This document shows positions 1-5,530 of a stretch of DNA of 5,709 nucleotides, piece by piece (the stretch's first letter is position 1; every line of letters begins with the position of its first letter). The stretch is from Glaciecola sp965658765. Its GTDB lineage: Bacteria; Pseudomonadota; Gammaproteobacteria; Enterobacterales; Alteromonadaceae. The notes beneath the pieces were generated by a model that saw only the letters and a list, made by a program, of their open reading frames with translations, had not been told where the DNA came from and did no database searches. The position numbers were made by a program, and so were the translations under genes. The stretch lies in contig CBFHTO010000122.1 of assembly GCA_965658765.1 (NCBI GenBank), forward strand, positions 1 to 5,709, read 5' to 3'.

Positions 1-510
1 GCTAGTGAACGAGCTGCACTTATGGGCCAAATTGAAAGTATTATGCTGAAAGACTTTAATAAACGTGTAATTACAAATGTGCGCGGAATGGATAAAGCTA
101 AAGCTGATTATAACGCCGGTGATATCCTAATGATGCGAATGCTGATTGTTTTAATTGTTGTATTGGTGTTGGTTACCGCTTTAGGCATATTTGGACTGAC
201 CGTGTTTAATATCAGTAAACGCACTAAGCAGATAGGAACCCGAAGAGCATTAGGTGCTCGTAAATCAGCAATAATTCGTTATTTTCTCGTAGAAAACTCA
301 TTAATTTGTGCAGCTGGCTTAACTATAGGCTCTATTGCAGCTCTATATTTAGGTAAAGCGCTACTTGAAGAATATTCCTTACCCGAGTTAGATATTATGT
401 ATATTTTTGTAACATCGGCATTTGTTTTGGCAATTAGTTTATTATCGGTTGTGATGCCAGCAAATAGGGCGGCTAATATCTCGCCAAGCGTAGCGACACG
501 CAGTATATAG
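1..510 (+). CDS. ABC transporter permease, FtsX/MacB family (C-terminal part, 5' truncated by window)
   Basis: The frame is open from the first base to the TAG at 508-510, so the gene begins upstream; the ATG at 22 is internal and not the start. The visible 169 residues are the last third of an FtsX-like permease domain. They hold a hydrophobic helix at about residues 47-70 (MLIVLIVVLVLVTALGIFGL), then the family's cytoplasmic signature at about 72-92 (KRTKQIGTRRALGARKSAI, compare the usual 'R..EIGIRRALGA'). Two more helices follow at about 100-120 and 133-155. These permeases work as dimers with an ATPase in MacAB- or BceAB-like complexes for export of antibiotics, peptides or lipids, or for mechanotransmission. 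The substrate cannot be told here. It is followed closely by a response regulator and kinase, probably in one operon. The tail SPSVATRSI is unlike the frequent '.PAEALR' ending and is partly repeated just after the stop. Family call is firm; substrate is unknown. Confidence 0.9.
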   Translation, partial: ASERAALMGQIESIMLKDFNKRVITNVRGMDKAKADYNAGDILMMRMLIVLIVVLVLVTALGIFGLTVFNISKRTKQIGTRRALGARKSAIIRYFLVENSLICAAGLTIGSIAALYLGKALLEEYSLPELDIMYIFVTSAFVLAISLLSVVMPANRAANISPSVATRSI

Positions 511-530
511 ATGGTGTGGCGACACGCAGT
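490..530 (+). repeat. Short direct repeat spanning the permease stop codon
   Basis: GTAGCGACACGCAGT at 490-504 recurs as GTGGCGACACGCAGT at 516-530, 14 of 15 bases identical, offset 26 bp. Read in its own phase each copy encodes VATRS and meets a stop soon after: ATA-TAG after copy 1, TAA directly after copy 2. The offset is not a multiple of three, so the second copy is out of frame with the gene. It looks like a small local duplication of the gene's 3' end. Confidence 0.7.
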
Positions 531-555
531 TAATTTTCGAGAGTTACAGGGTAAT

Positions 556-562
556 GGAAGGG
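556..562 (+). promoter_or_regulatory. Ribosome binding site of the response regulator
   Basis: GGAAGGG lies 3 nt before the ATG at 566. The spacing is short, but purine-rich sequence extends back to 548 (AGGG), and this is the only good start for a REC domain beginning MDKILIVDD. I found no convincing -24/-12 or -35/-10 promoter in the 55-nt gap, so the regulator probably depends on transcription from upstream. Confidence 0.5.
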
Positions 563-565
563 TAA

Positions 566-1909
566 ATGGATAAAATTTTAATAGTGGATGATACAACTGC
601 AGTGTTGCAAGCACTGTCGCTGTTACTAGAACTTCACGGTTATGAGGTTGTCACAACAACGTCACCCAATGAAGCTGTGCACCTTGTCAATCAACTAAGA
701 GTATCGCTAGTCATTCAAGATATGAATTTTACGGCTGACACTACTTCTGGTGAAGAAGGTAAATCCCTGTTCAACAGATTCAGAGAGTTAAACCCACACC
801 TACCCATTATATTAATAACCGCATGGACGGATCTTGAACAAGCAATTGAGCTGGTAAAAGCTGGCGCTGCTGATTATATCGCTAAGCCTTGGGATGACAA
901 TAAGCTTCTGACAAGTGTAGCGAATTTAATAGATTTAGGTAAATCGAAAGAGCAAAGTCACCGTTTTGCGGATATCACTAAATCGCAAGCGCCTAGTAGA
1001 AATATTGCTGCAGGTGTTGGACTAATATACGAAAGTAATGCAATGCAGCGTATTGTTGATATGGCAATACAAGTAGCTAAATCCGATATATCGGTTTTAA
1101 TTACAGGGGCAAATGGAGCAGGCAAAGAAAAAATTGCAGAACTTGTCCAATCTCAATCACCGCTTAAAAATAAACCATTTGTTAAGGTAAATTGTGGTGC
1201 CTTGCCCGCTGATTTAATAGAAGCTGAATTATTCGGCGCACAAGCTGGCGCATACACTGGTGCAAATAAAACTAGGATTGGCAGATTTGAAGCAGCTGAC
1301 GGTGGTACCCTATTTCTGGATGAAATAGGTAATTTATCCTATTCGGGACAAACTAAATTACTAAGAGTGTTACAAACAGGCGAGTTTGAACGTTTAGGCT
1401 CAGTTGAAACTATTCATGTTAATGTAAGAGTTATTTCAGCTACCAACAGCCACTTATTAGACGCAATTACTGAGGGTAGCTTTCGGCAAGATTTGTACTA
1501 CAGGCTAAATGTTATTGAATTAAACCTACCTAGTTTGAGAGAACGTCGTGACGATATTATGCCTTTGATTGCGCACTTTCTACCTCGTCGTCAACTAAGT
1601 TTAGATGCAGAACAAGCACTCGTGAATCATGATTGGCAAGGCAATGTGAGAGAGTTAGAAAATGCGTGTAAAAGAGTAGAGGTACTAAAACCTTCTGGCG
1701 TGTTAGAAGCTAAAGATTTTGCGCTAATGCCAAATACAGTATCTAGTCAGAATTCACATCAAGAACCAGCGCAAATAGAGCCGGATAAAAGTCAGTTAGA
1801 AGCTGCTATTAGAGTTCATGAAGGAGTAATAGCGAGAGTGGCAAGAGAGTTTGGAATGAGTAGGCAAGCGCTTTATAGACGCCTTAACAAATACGGAATT
1901 GAATATTAA
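566..1909 (+). CDS. Sigma-54-dependent response regulator (REC-AAA+-Fis HTH, NtrC class)
   Basis: This 447-residue cytoplasmic activator lets sigma-54 RNA polymerase open promoters using ATP. The receiver domain (about 1-122) has acidic residues D8 and D9, phospho-acceptor D52, T85 and K107 (KPW). The AAA+ domain (about 150-375) shows Walker A GANGAGKE (181-188), a sigma-54 contact loop GAYTGA (228-233; usual form GAFTGA), Walker B GGTLFLDEI (246-254), likely arginine fingers R307 and R313 (FRQDLYYRL), and a sensor-II region WQGNVRELEN (357-366; usual WPGN). A loose linker (about 390-408) leads to a Fis-type helix-turn-helix (about 411-445, GVIARVAREFGMSRQALYRRL). The stretch between HFL and WQGN is roughly nine residues shorter than in NtrC as I recall it. 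All catalytic residues are present, so it should be active. Its partner is almost certainly the kinase that overlaps its stop codon; the likely target is the upstream transporter operon, by analogy with other NtrC-type regulators placed beside transporters. Confidence 0.96.
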   Translation: MDKILIVDDTTAVLQALSLLLELHGYEVVTTTSPNEAVHLVNQLRVSLVIQDMNFTADTTSGEEGKSLFNRFRELNPHLPIILITAWTDLEQAIELVKAGAADYIAKPWDDNKLLTSVANLIDLGKSKEQSHRFADITKSQAPSRNIAAGVGLIYESNAMQRIVDMAIQVAKSDISVLITGANGAGKEKIAELVQSQSPLKNKPFVKVNCGALPADLIEAELFGAQAGAYTGANKTRIGRFEAADGGTLFLDEIGNLSYSGQTKLLRVLQTGEFERLGSVETIHVNVRVISATNSHLLDAITEGSFRQDLYYRLNVIELNLPSLRERRDDIMPLIAHFLPRRQLSLDAEQALVNHDWQGNVRELENACKRVEVLKPSGVLEAKDFALMPNTVSSQNSHQEPAQIEPDKSQLEAAIRVHEGVIARVAREFGMSRQALYRRLNKYGIEY

Positions 1910-3201
1910 TGCGATTGCGCATTTCGACTAGAATATGGTTAATTGTTGGGATTTGTGCGGGTATAGCTGTTGTGCCTATTTTCTGGCTTGTTGAATGGGC
2001 GCTTGAGTACAAAGTGCTAGCGGCTTTTGCAATATTTCTGTTTATTTCAATCGTTACTAGATTATTGTTTAGAGACGTAGGCGAGGGTTTATCTGCCCTA
2101 GAAGTTGGTCTTCTAAACTTGAAAGATGGCGAATACTCTAACTCACTTAATTATCATAATGATGATGAATTAGGGCAACTTTGCCGTTTATATAATGAAA
2201 CCGTAGAAAAACTTCGCGAAGATAAGCATTGGATTTATCAACGAGAGTTACTACTCGATAAAATTACACAAAGCTCCCCGGATGTTTTATTTCTTACAAA
2301 TGACCAAAGCCAGGTTATTTTCAGTAACATCTCGGCTCGTCATTTCTTTAATGAGCCTTCTGGTATTGAGGGTAAACAGATTGAAGAGTTGTTTTTAGGG
2401 GCGCCAAGTGGGGTAAGAGATGCCATTCTAGGTGGGCGAGAAGGCTTATTTAGTATCGTTATTGGAAAAGATGAACCACAAACATGGCATTTATCTAAAG
2501 GTACTTTTTTACTAAACAATCAAACCCACGTTCTATTTATTTTAAAACAAATGACGCGTGAACTAAGTCGCCAAGAAGTGGCTGTCTGGAAAAAGGTTAT
2601 TCGTGTCATTAGTCACGAATTAAATAACTCCCTAGGTCCGATCTCTTCCATGTTGCATAGCGGCCGAATACTTAGCAAAAAAGTAAATGAAGAACGTTTG
2701 GATCGTGTTTTCGCTACAATAGACGAAAGGATCAAACACTTAACAGAGTTTGTGCAAGGCTATGGCAAATTTGCCAAAATTCCTGAGCCAAAGATCCAGA
2801 AATTAGTTGCTGCCGATTTATTTGAACAACTTGGTAGACAATGGCAGTTTGAACTATTCAACAAAAATGTAGAATTTATTATGGCTGATCCTAGCCAACT
2901 AGAACAACTCCTTATAAACCTATTAAAAAATGCACATGAATCGGGGTGTTCGCCCGACGAGGTAAGTATTGAAATCATGCAACGAGAGAACAATACAATT
3001 ATTGAAGTTAACGACAAAGGTCCAGGCATTGAAGAATCGAGATTAAACAGTGTGCTAATTCCTTTCTACTCAACAAAATCTAAGGGTTCAGGCCTCGGCT
3101 TAGCTTTGTGCCGAGAAATAATGGATGCCCACCATGGAAGCATTGCACTGCAAAATAGGGAAGGGTGCGGGTTGACAGTTCGGCTTGTTCTTCCTTTTTA
3201 G
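1909..3201 (+). CDS. Membrane sensor histidine kinase (2 TM, HAMP-like, PAS, HisKA, HATPase_c)
   Basis: The ATG overlaps the regulator's stop (TAATG, 1 nt), indicating translational coupling and a cognate pair. The 430 residues start with a basic segment (MRLRISTR) and two helices at about 9-29 and 36-52, joined by only some six residues, so almost nothing faces the periplasm. A HAMP-like linker follows (about 55-108, with DDELGQL), then a probable PAS domain (about 112-215, SPDVLFLTNDQSQVIFSN). The phospho-acceptor is H236 in ISHELNNSLGPI. The ATPase domain has the N box INLLKNAHES (336-345), G1 DKGPGIEE (369-376), F box PFYSTK (385-390) and G2 KGSGLGLAL (392-400). It ends at F430 with a complete catalytic domain. 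It should autophosphorylate H236 and pass phosphate to D52 of the preceding regulator. The absent sensor domain suggests intramembrane, cytoplasmic (PAS) or transporter-mediated sensing. No clear terminator follows it. Confidence 0.95.
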   Translation: MRLRISTRIWLIVGICAGIAVVPIFWLVEWALEYKVLAAFAIFLFISIVTRLLFRDVGEGLSALEVGLLNLKDGEYSNSLNYHNDDELGQLCRLYNETVEKLREDKHWIYQRELLLDKITQSSPDVLFLTNDQSQVIFSNISARHFFNEPSGIEGKQIEELFLGAPSGVRDAILGGREGLFSIVIGKDEPQTWHLSKGTFLLNNQTHVLFILKQMTRELSRQEVAVWKKVIRVISHELNNSLGPISSMLHSGRILSKKVNEERLDRVFATIDERIKHLTEFVQGYGKFAKIPEPKIQKLVAADLFEQLGRQWQFELFNKNVEFIMADPSQLEQLLINLLKNAHESGCSPDEVSIEIMQRENNTIIEVNDKGPGIEESRLNSVLIPFYSTKSKGSGLGLALCREIMDAHHGSIALQNREGCGLTVRLVLPF

Positions 3202-3299
3202 TTTATTAGCAAAGATCAACGGACTCTAAGTAATATCATGATGGGTGGCATAAATATTAGTATTTACATGGGCTTCTAAAGGTATACTTCTTCTTTTTA

Positions 3300-3316
3300 A
3301 ACAATCTTTGATTGTT
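3300..3316. repeat. Perfect short inverted repeat upstream of the EamA gene
   Basis: AACAATC (3300-3306) and GATTGTT (3310-3316) are perfect complements around a 3-nt TTT loop, ending 26 bp before the EamA start. The T-rich run comes before, not after, the hairpin, so it is a poor terminator for the + strand; an operator or an RNA hairpin in the leader is as likely. Nearby TATACT (3283-3288) is a possible -10, but the best -35-like TTTACA (3263-3268) is only 14 bp away, so I do not call a promoter. Confidence 0.4.
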
Positions 3317-3342
3317 CGTCGGCCTGAGTCAAACACAAATAT

Positions 3343-4218
3343 ATGATTGGTGAAATCGCTGCTTTAATCTGTGCCCTATGTTGGGCAATCGCCGCCCGCT
3401 TATTTCGTAATTTGGGTGGGCAATTTTCATCGGTCGCTCTCAATTTCTGGAAGGGACTTATTAGCATCCTATTGTTAATAGTTGTCATTCAGTTTTATCC
3501 CACAACACTAAAATTTGATAACGACCTTATTTTCTGGCTGGCGCTAAGCGGCATCATTGGTATTGGCATTGGTGATACATTCTTCTTTCTGGCGCTAAAA
3601 AAGATTGGTGACAGTCAAAGTATTCTGATTGCGGAGACTTTAGCGCCGATCGGCACTGCCTTGCTAGCCATGATTTGGATAGGCGAGTGGCTAAGTTGGC
3701 AGCAGTGGTTAGGTATTGCGATTGTTATTGTATCGGTAGATGTGATTATTAAAATCCAGAAAAAAAACACAGAGAAACTCTTCGAACTATCAGGTTATGC
3801 TTTTGCTGCTATGGCGGCAGTTTGCCAATCGATTGGCGCAGTGATCAGTCGAGATATTTTACTGACCCATGAGCTTAGTGTTTTTCATGCCAGTCTGATT
3901 AGATTACTAGGTGGTATGGCGATAATCTTGCTGTTGATTTTGATAGGACGTCGAAAAATCATGCCTGAATCGACTGGCGATAATAAAATTTGGGTGTGGT
4001 TAGGACTAGCAACTTTTGTTGGTACATTTATGGCCCTAGTGCTGCAGATGGTTGCATTTAGTCTTACCAAAGCTGCTGTGGTTCAGACCTTATTTGCTGT
4101 TAGTGTTATTATTTCTCTGGGGATTGCTAAAATCCTGGGTGAGAAAGTTAGTCGCAGCACTGTTATCTGGTCGCTTCTTGCGCTTGTCGGTGTAAGCGTG
4201 CTTTTTTTCGCACCATAA
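3343..4218 (+). CDS. EamA/DMT-family transporter (10 TM)
   Basis: This 291-residue inner-membrane protein has the two-fold repeated five-helix plan of drug/metabolite transporters. Hydrophobic segments lie at about 2-20, 32-50, 63-86, 93-112, 119-137, 150-170, 180-201, 215-238, 244-263 and 273-290. Family features are the opening GEIAALICALCWAIAARLFR, the GDTFFFLALKKIGDSQSILIAETLAPI block in the first EamA half, and the GEWLSWQQWLGIAIVIVSV and GEKVSRSTVIWSLLALVGV motifs that close each half. Members export amino acids, metabolites or drugs by proton coupling; the substrate cannot be read here. An in-frame TGA at 3325-3327 leaves ATG 3343 as the natural start, though no strong ribosome binding site precedes it. 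It lies 141 bp after the kinase and is probably a separate unit. It converges with the next gene, 18 bp between the stops, where I see no strong shared terminator. Confidence 0.93.
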   Translation: MIGEIAALICALCWAIAARLFRNLGGQFSSVALNFWKGLISILLLIVVIQFYPTTLKFDNDLIFWLALSGIIGIGIGDTFFFLALKKIGDSQSILIAETLAPIGTALLAMIWIGEWLSWQQWLGIAIVIVSVDVIIKIQKKNTEKLFELSGYAFAAMAAVCQSIGAVISRDILLTHELSVFHASLIRLLGGMAIILLLILIGRRKIMPESTGDNKIWVWLGLATFVGTFMALVLQMVAFSLTKAAVVQTLFAVSVIISLGIAKILGEKVSRSTVIWSLLALVGVSVLFFAP

Positions 4219-4236
4219 TCACTAATTTTTCTTATC

Positions 4237-4740
4237 TTAAAAGTTGTCAACGAGTTCACAAATCCCAAAGTATTTTTGAGATTCAGATATAGGGCGCCTT
4301 TGCTTTTCGTTGGTTAATTCACATCGAAGTAACAAGGGTTTATCTCCACGTTCTCCATTTTCTTTATAATTACCTTTTTGAAAACCATAAGCCTGGTAGC
4401 TGACCTCATCGACGATAAGGTTTATTTCTTGCAAAATAGCGGCTTGATGAGGATAAAAAGATCGAAAAGACTTTACAAAAATAGGATCAAGTTGAAATTT
4501 ACCATTTTTGTCAGAAGATGTTTGGTCAAACACCTCGTCATCGTCCAGTAGGTAGGAGCGTTTGATTATTGCACCTTCTACGGGTTTGTCGTTAATTGTA
4601 ACAATGCCTTCAACTTCTGAAAATACGCACAACTTAGAGCTAAAAAAACCCATAGCAAACCCCCTTGAATGAAAAAGCAGTGATAGCAGAAATATAAGCA
4701 GTACAATGGATGCATCGCCTATGGTAGTAAGTGTTTTCAT
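4237..4740 (-). CDS. Small DUF6795-like (carboxypeptidase-regulatory-like) protein, probably exported or membrane-anchored
   Basis: Starting at 4740 this encodes 167 residues. MKTLTTIGDASIVLLIFLLSLLF gives a hydrophobic segment at about 10-23, then SRGFA at 25-29, where GFA could be a signal peptidase I site. The core CVFSEVEGIVTINDKPVEGA (about 38-57), followed by SSDKNGKFQLDPI (about 72-84), fits the beta-sandwich pattern 'G.V..NGKPV.GA.V ... TD..G.F.' of DUF6795 and CarboxypepD_reg-like domains. The remainder is polar and unrecognised, with cysteines near the end. The start at 4740 is preferred because AAGGAG (4750-4755 on the complement) sits 9 nt upstream. The longer start at 4773 has no such site. 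A third start at 4653 (138 residues, MGFFSSKLCVFSE) also has an AAGGGGG 6 nt upstream and would remove the hydrophobic segment. No function is established for this fold family that I can apply here. The family assignment is from memory of the motif. Confidence 0.75.
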   Translation of the reverse strand: MKTLTTIGDASIVLLIFLLSLLFHSRGFAMGFFSSKLCVFSEVEGIVTINDKPVEGAIIKRSYLLDDDEVFDQTSSDKNGKFQLDPIFVKSFRSFYPHQAAILQEINLIVDEVSYQAYGFQKGNYKENGERGDKPLLLRCELTNEKQRRPISESQKYFGICELVDNF

Positions 4741-4749
4741 AGCAGAAAA

Positions 4750-4755
4750 CTCCTT
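4750..4755 (-). promoter_or_regulatory. Ribosome binding site deciding the 4740 start
   Basis: CTCCTT on the + strand reads AAGGAG on the minus strand, 9 nt before the ATG at 4740-4738. This near-consensus site favours the 167-residue form with an N-terminal hydrophobic segment over the longer form from 4773. Confidence 0.65.
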
Positions 4756-4846
4756 GTTCTGTAATCCAGACATAATTTTAAGCGCCTAGAGATTGATATT
4801 CAGACAACCCACAGAAGCTCACTATCAAAAGCACACTTTTAATAAA

Positions 4847-4870
4847 GTTAACATTAATAGGAATGTTAAC
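4847..4870. repeat. Perfect 24-bp dyad, candidate operator
   Basis: GTTAACATT (4847-4855) and AATGTTAAC (4862-4870) are perfect inverted copies around the 6-nt spacer AATAGG. The 9-bp arms and 15-bp centre-to-centre spacing suit a dimeric helix-turn-helix repressor. The right arm overlaps the -35 element of a + strand promoter candidate, and the site lies about 107 bp upstream of the minus-strand gene starting at 4740, so it could act on either. Confidence 0.5.
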
Positions 4871-4893
4871 AATAAATTTATTGGGCATATATT
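4866..4893 (+). promoter_or_regulatory. Candidate sigma-70 promoter in the intergenic region
   Basis: TTAACA (4866-4871; one change from TTGACA) and TATATT (4888-4893; one change from TATAAT) are 16 bp apart, predicting a start near 4900. No annotated gene follows on this strand; a transcript would run about 150 nt to the terminator at 5031-5052. In such AT-rich DNA chance matches are common. Confidence 0.35.
4870..4883. repeat. Perfect 14-bp palindrome CAATAAATTTATTG
   Basis: The sequence is its own reverse complement and abuts the 24-bp dyad, sharing base 4870. It falls in the spacer of the + strand promoter candidate, where a bound protein would block or twist the promoter. Its ATAAATTTAT centre also occurs in LuxR/HapR-type operators of vibrios, but the flanks do not match well. 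Confidence 0.4.
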
Positions 4894-5040
4894 GGAGGAC
4901 CTTTCTTACAAGCCCTTCAGTTTAATAGCAATGTGATCAAAAGCGGAGTAAATAGAGCATTTTTCCTTTATCTATCGGTGGGAGTGGCTAGCACAAAAAG
5001 ACCTGTAATAATTCGTCGAGCTTCAAAGATCACTCGTTGA
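4876..5040 (+). pseudogene. Possible remnant of a LysE/RhtB-type amino-acid exporter (C-terminal end), or a small ORF
   Basis: The frame is open from 4876 to the TGA at 5038-5040, with an in-frame TAA just upstream at 4873. It reads WAYIGGPFLQALQFNSNV, then IKSGVNRAFFLYLSVGVAS, then TKRPVIIRRASKITR. The middle part resembles the last helix and tail of LysE/RhtB exporters, which often run 'NRxFGxLFxxxGxxLAxxKR', with the glycine after NRAF and about two later residues missing. The rest of such a 200-residue protein is absent, and the frame has no ATG and no good ribosome site (a GTG at 4933 would give 35 residues). A terminator directly follows the stop, as expected at a real gene end, and DecR/Lrp-type regulators are often found beside LysE-family exporters. 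The similarity is from memory, short and unverified, so this is tentative; a small RNA gene is the main alternative. Confidence 0.3.
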
Positions 5041-5052
5041 GAGTGTTTTTTT
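5031..5052 (+). terminator. Intrinsic terminator on the + strand
   Basis: CACTC (5031-5035), loop GTTGA and GAGTG (5041-5045) form a 5-bp stem followed by seven T (5046-5052). The T-run is on the + strand side, although both flanking genes are on the minus strand, so it would end a transcript coming from 4900-5030. It touches the stop codon of the Lrp-type gene. On the minus strand the hairpin is followed only by ATCTTTG, so it is at best a weak terminator for that gene. The stem is short, which limits confidence. Confidence 0.5.
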
Positions 5053-5530
5053 ATTCCGGGAGGGGAATAGCGTGAGAATGTTTCAGTGTTTCCATTACAA
5101 AACCGGAACTGACATCAAATAATTCAGCTTTAATGAGCGACTGATATAACTTGTCATAGTGTTTCATATCTCTTACGAGTGCCTTGATCAGATAGTCGAC
5201 ATCACCACTCATCCTGTATACCTCGATCACCTCAGTCAACTCTGAAACAACTTTCTTGAATTTATTTGACCAGTCCTGCGTGTGTTGATTTGTTCTTACG
5301 AAAATAAAGCATGTCAATTCTAAGCCGAGTTTCTCTGGATTTAATACGGTTATGCGCTGTTCGATGATGCCTTCTTCTTCTAGTTTCTGGACTCGTCGCC
5401 AGCAAGCTGATTTGGATAGTAATAACTCCTCAGACAGCTTACTGAGAGAGCGGGTAGCATCCAGTTGAATGAGTTTGAGTAACATCAAATCTGTACGGTC
5501 TAATGTGTATGATGACATACGAATATCCAT
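5051..5530 (-). CDS. Lrp/AsnC-family transcriptional regulator, DecR (YbaO)-like
   Basis: The 159-residue protein has an N-terminal winged helix-turn-helix (about 11-60: LDRTDLMLLKLIQLDATRSLSKLSEELLLSKSACWRRVQKLEEEGII) and a C-terminal RAM/AsnC ligand-binding domain (about 72-150). The latter includes TCFIFVRTNQHTQDW, the EVYRMSGDVDYLIKALVRDM core with the effector-loop GDVDY, and the ending VSSGFVMETLKHSHAIPLPE. These closely follow E. coli DecR as I remember it (FVLIKTQHHSSEW, WRMAGEYDYL, TSSFAMEQIKYTTSLPIE). DecR senses cysteine and activates a desulfidase operon; other close relatives control nearby amino-acid exporters. It should form dimers or octamers that bind DNA in the cytoplasm. 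The start at 5530 has no ribosome site. An internal ATG at 5518, with GGA upstream, would give 155 residues, close to the family's usual length, and is equally possible. No cysteine desulfidase or intact exporter partner is in the window. Confidence 0.93.
   Translation of the reverse strand: MDIRMSSYTLDRTDLMLLKLIQLDATRSLSKLSEELLLSKSACWRRVQKLEEEGIIEQRITVLNPEKLGLELTCFIFVRTNQHTQDWSNKFKKVVSELTEVIEVYRMSGDVDYLIKALVRDMKHYDKLYQSLIKAELFDVSSGFVMETLKHSHAIPLPE

Larger units (their letters stand above)
4741..5050. other. 310-bp intergenic region with no intact gene
   Basis: Between the start of the DUF6795-like gene and the end of the Lrp-type gene (both on the minus strand) I see no complete conventional gene. 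The stretch holds two adjoining palindromes (4847-4883), a + strand sigma-70-like promoter (4866-4893), an open + frame possibly left from an exporter (4876-5040) and a + strand terminator (5031-5052), each listed separately. Several frames are open here over 40-50 codons, so open frames alone mean little. Confidence 0.6.

Noticed and set aside
511..565. Sigma-54 (-24/-12) promoter between permease and regulator, around TGGCGACACGCAGTT
   Set aside because: The GG and the required GC are not spaced by 10 bp, and the sequence is explained by the direct repeat.
279..614. 111-codon open frame on the minus strand
   Set aside because: It lies antisense to the permease end and regulator start, both with firm domain matches; its translation shows no domain character.
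2760..3029. 89-codon open frame on the minus strand within the kinase gene
   Set aside because: It is antisense to the conserved HATPase domain; serine/cysteine-rich translation typical of a shadow frame.
4201..4236. Shared terminator between the convergent EamA and DUF6795-like genes
   Set aside because: GTGC-T7C-GCAC gives only a 4-bp stem with the T-run in its loop, and no proper T-run directly follows it on either strand.
3885..4268. Two 61-codon minus-strand frames over the end of the EamA gene
   Set aside because: Antisense to transmembrane coding sequence, no ribosome sites or domain features.
4866..4887. LuxR/HapR-type quorum-sensing operator
   Set aside because: Only the ATAAATTTAT centre matches; the outer half-site bases differ on both sides.
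4881..4897. Sigma-54-like TTGGGCATATATTGGA
   Set aside because: The -12 GC is missing at the required spacing.
4863..4925. Small + strand frame from ATG 4863 (20 codons, hydrophobic)
   Set aside because: No good ribosome site, sits on the palindromes, and several frames are open by chance in this AT-rich stretch.
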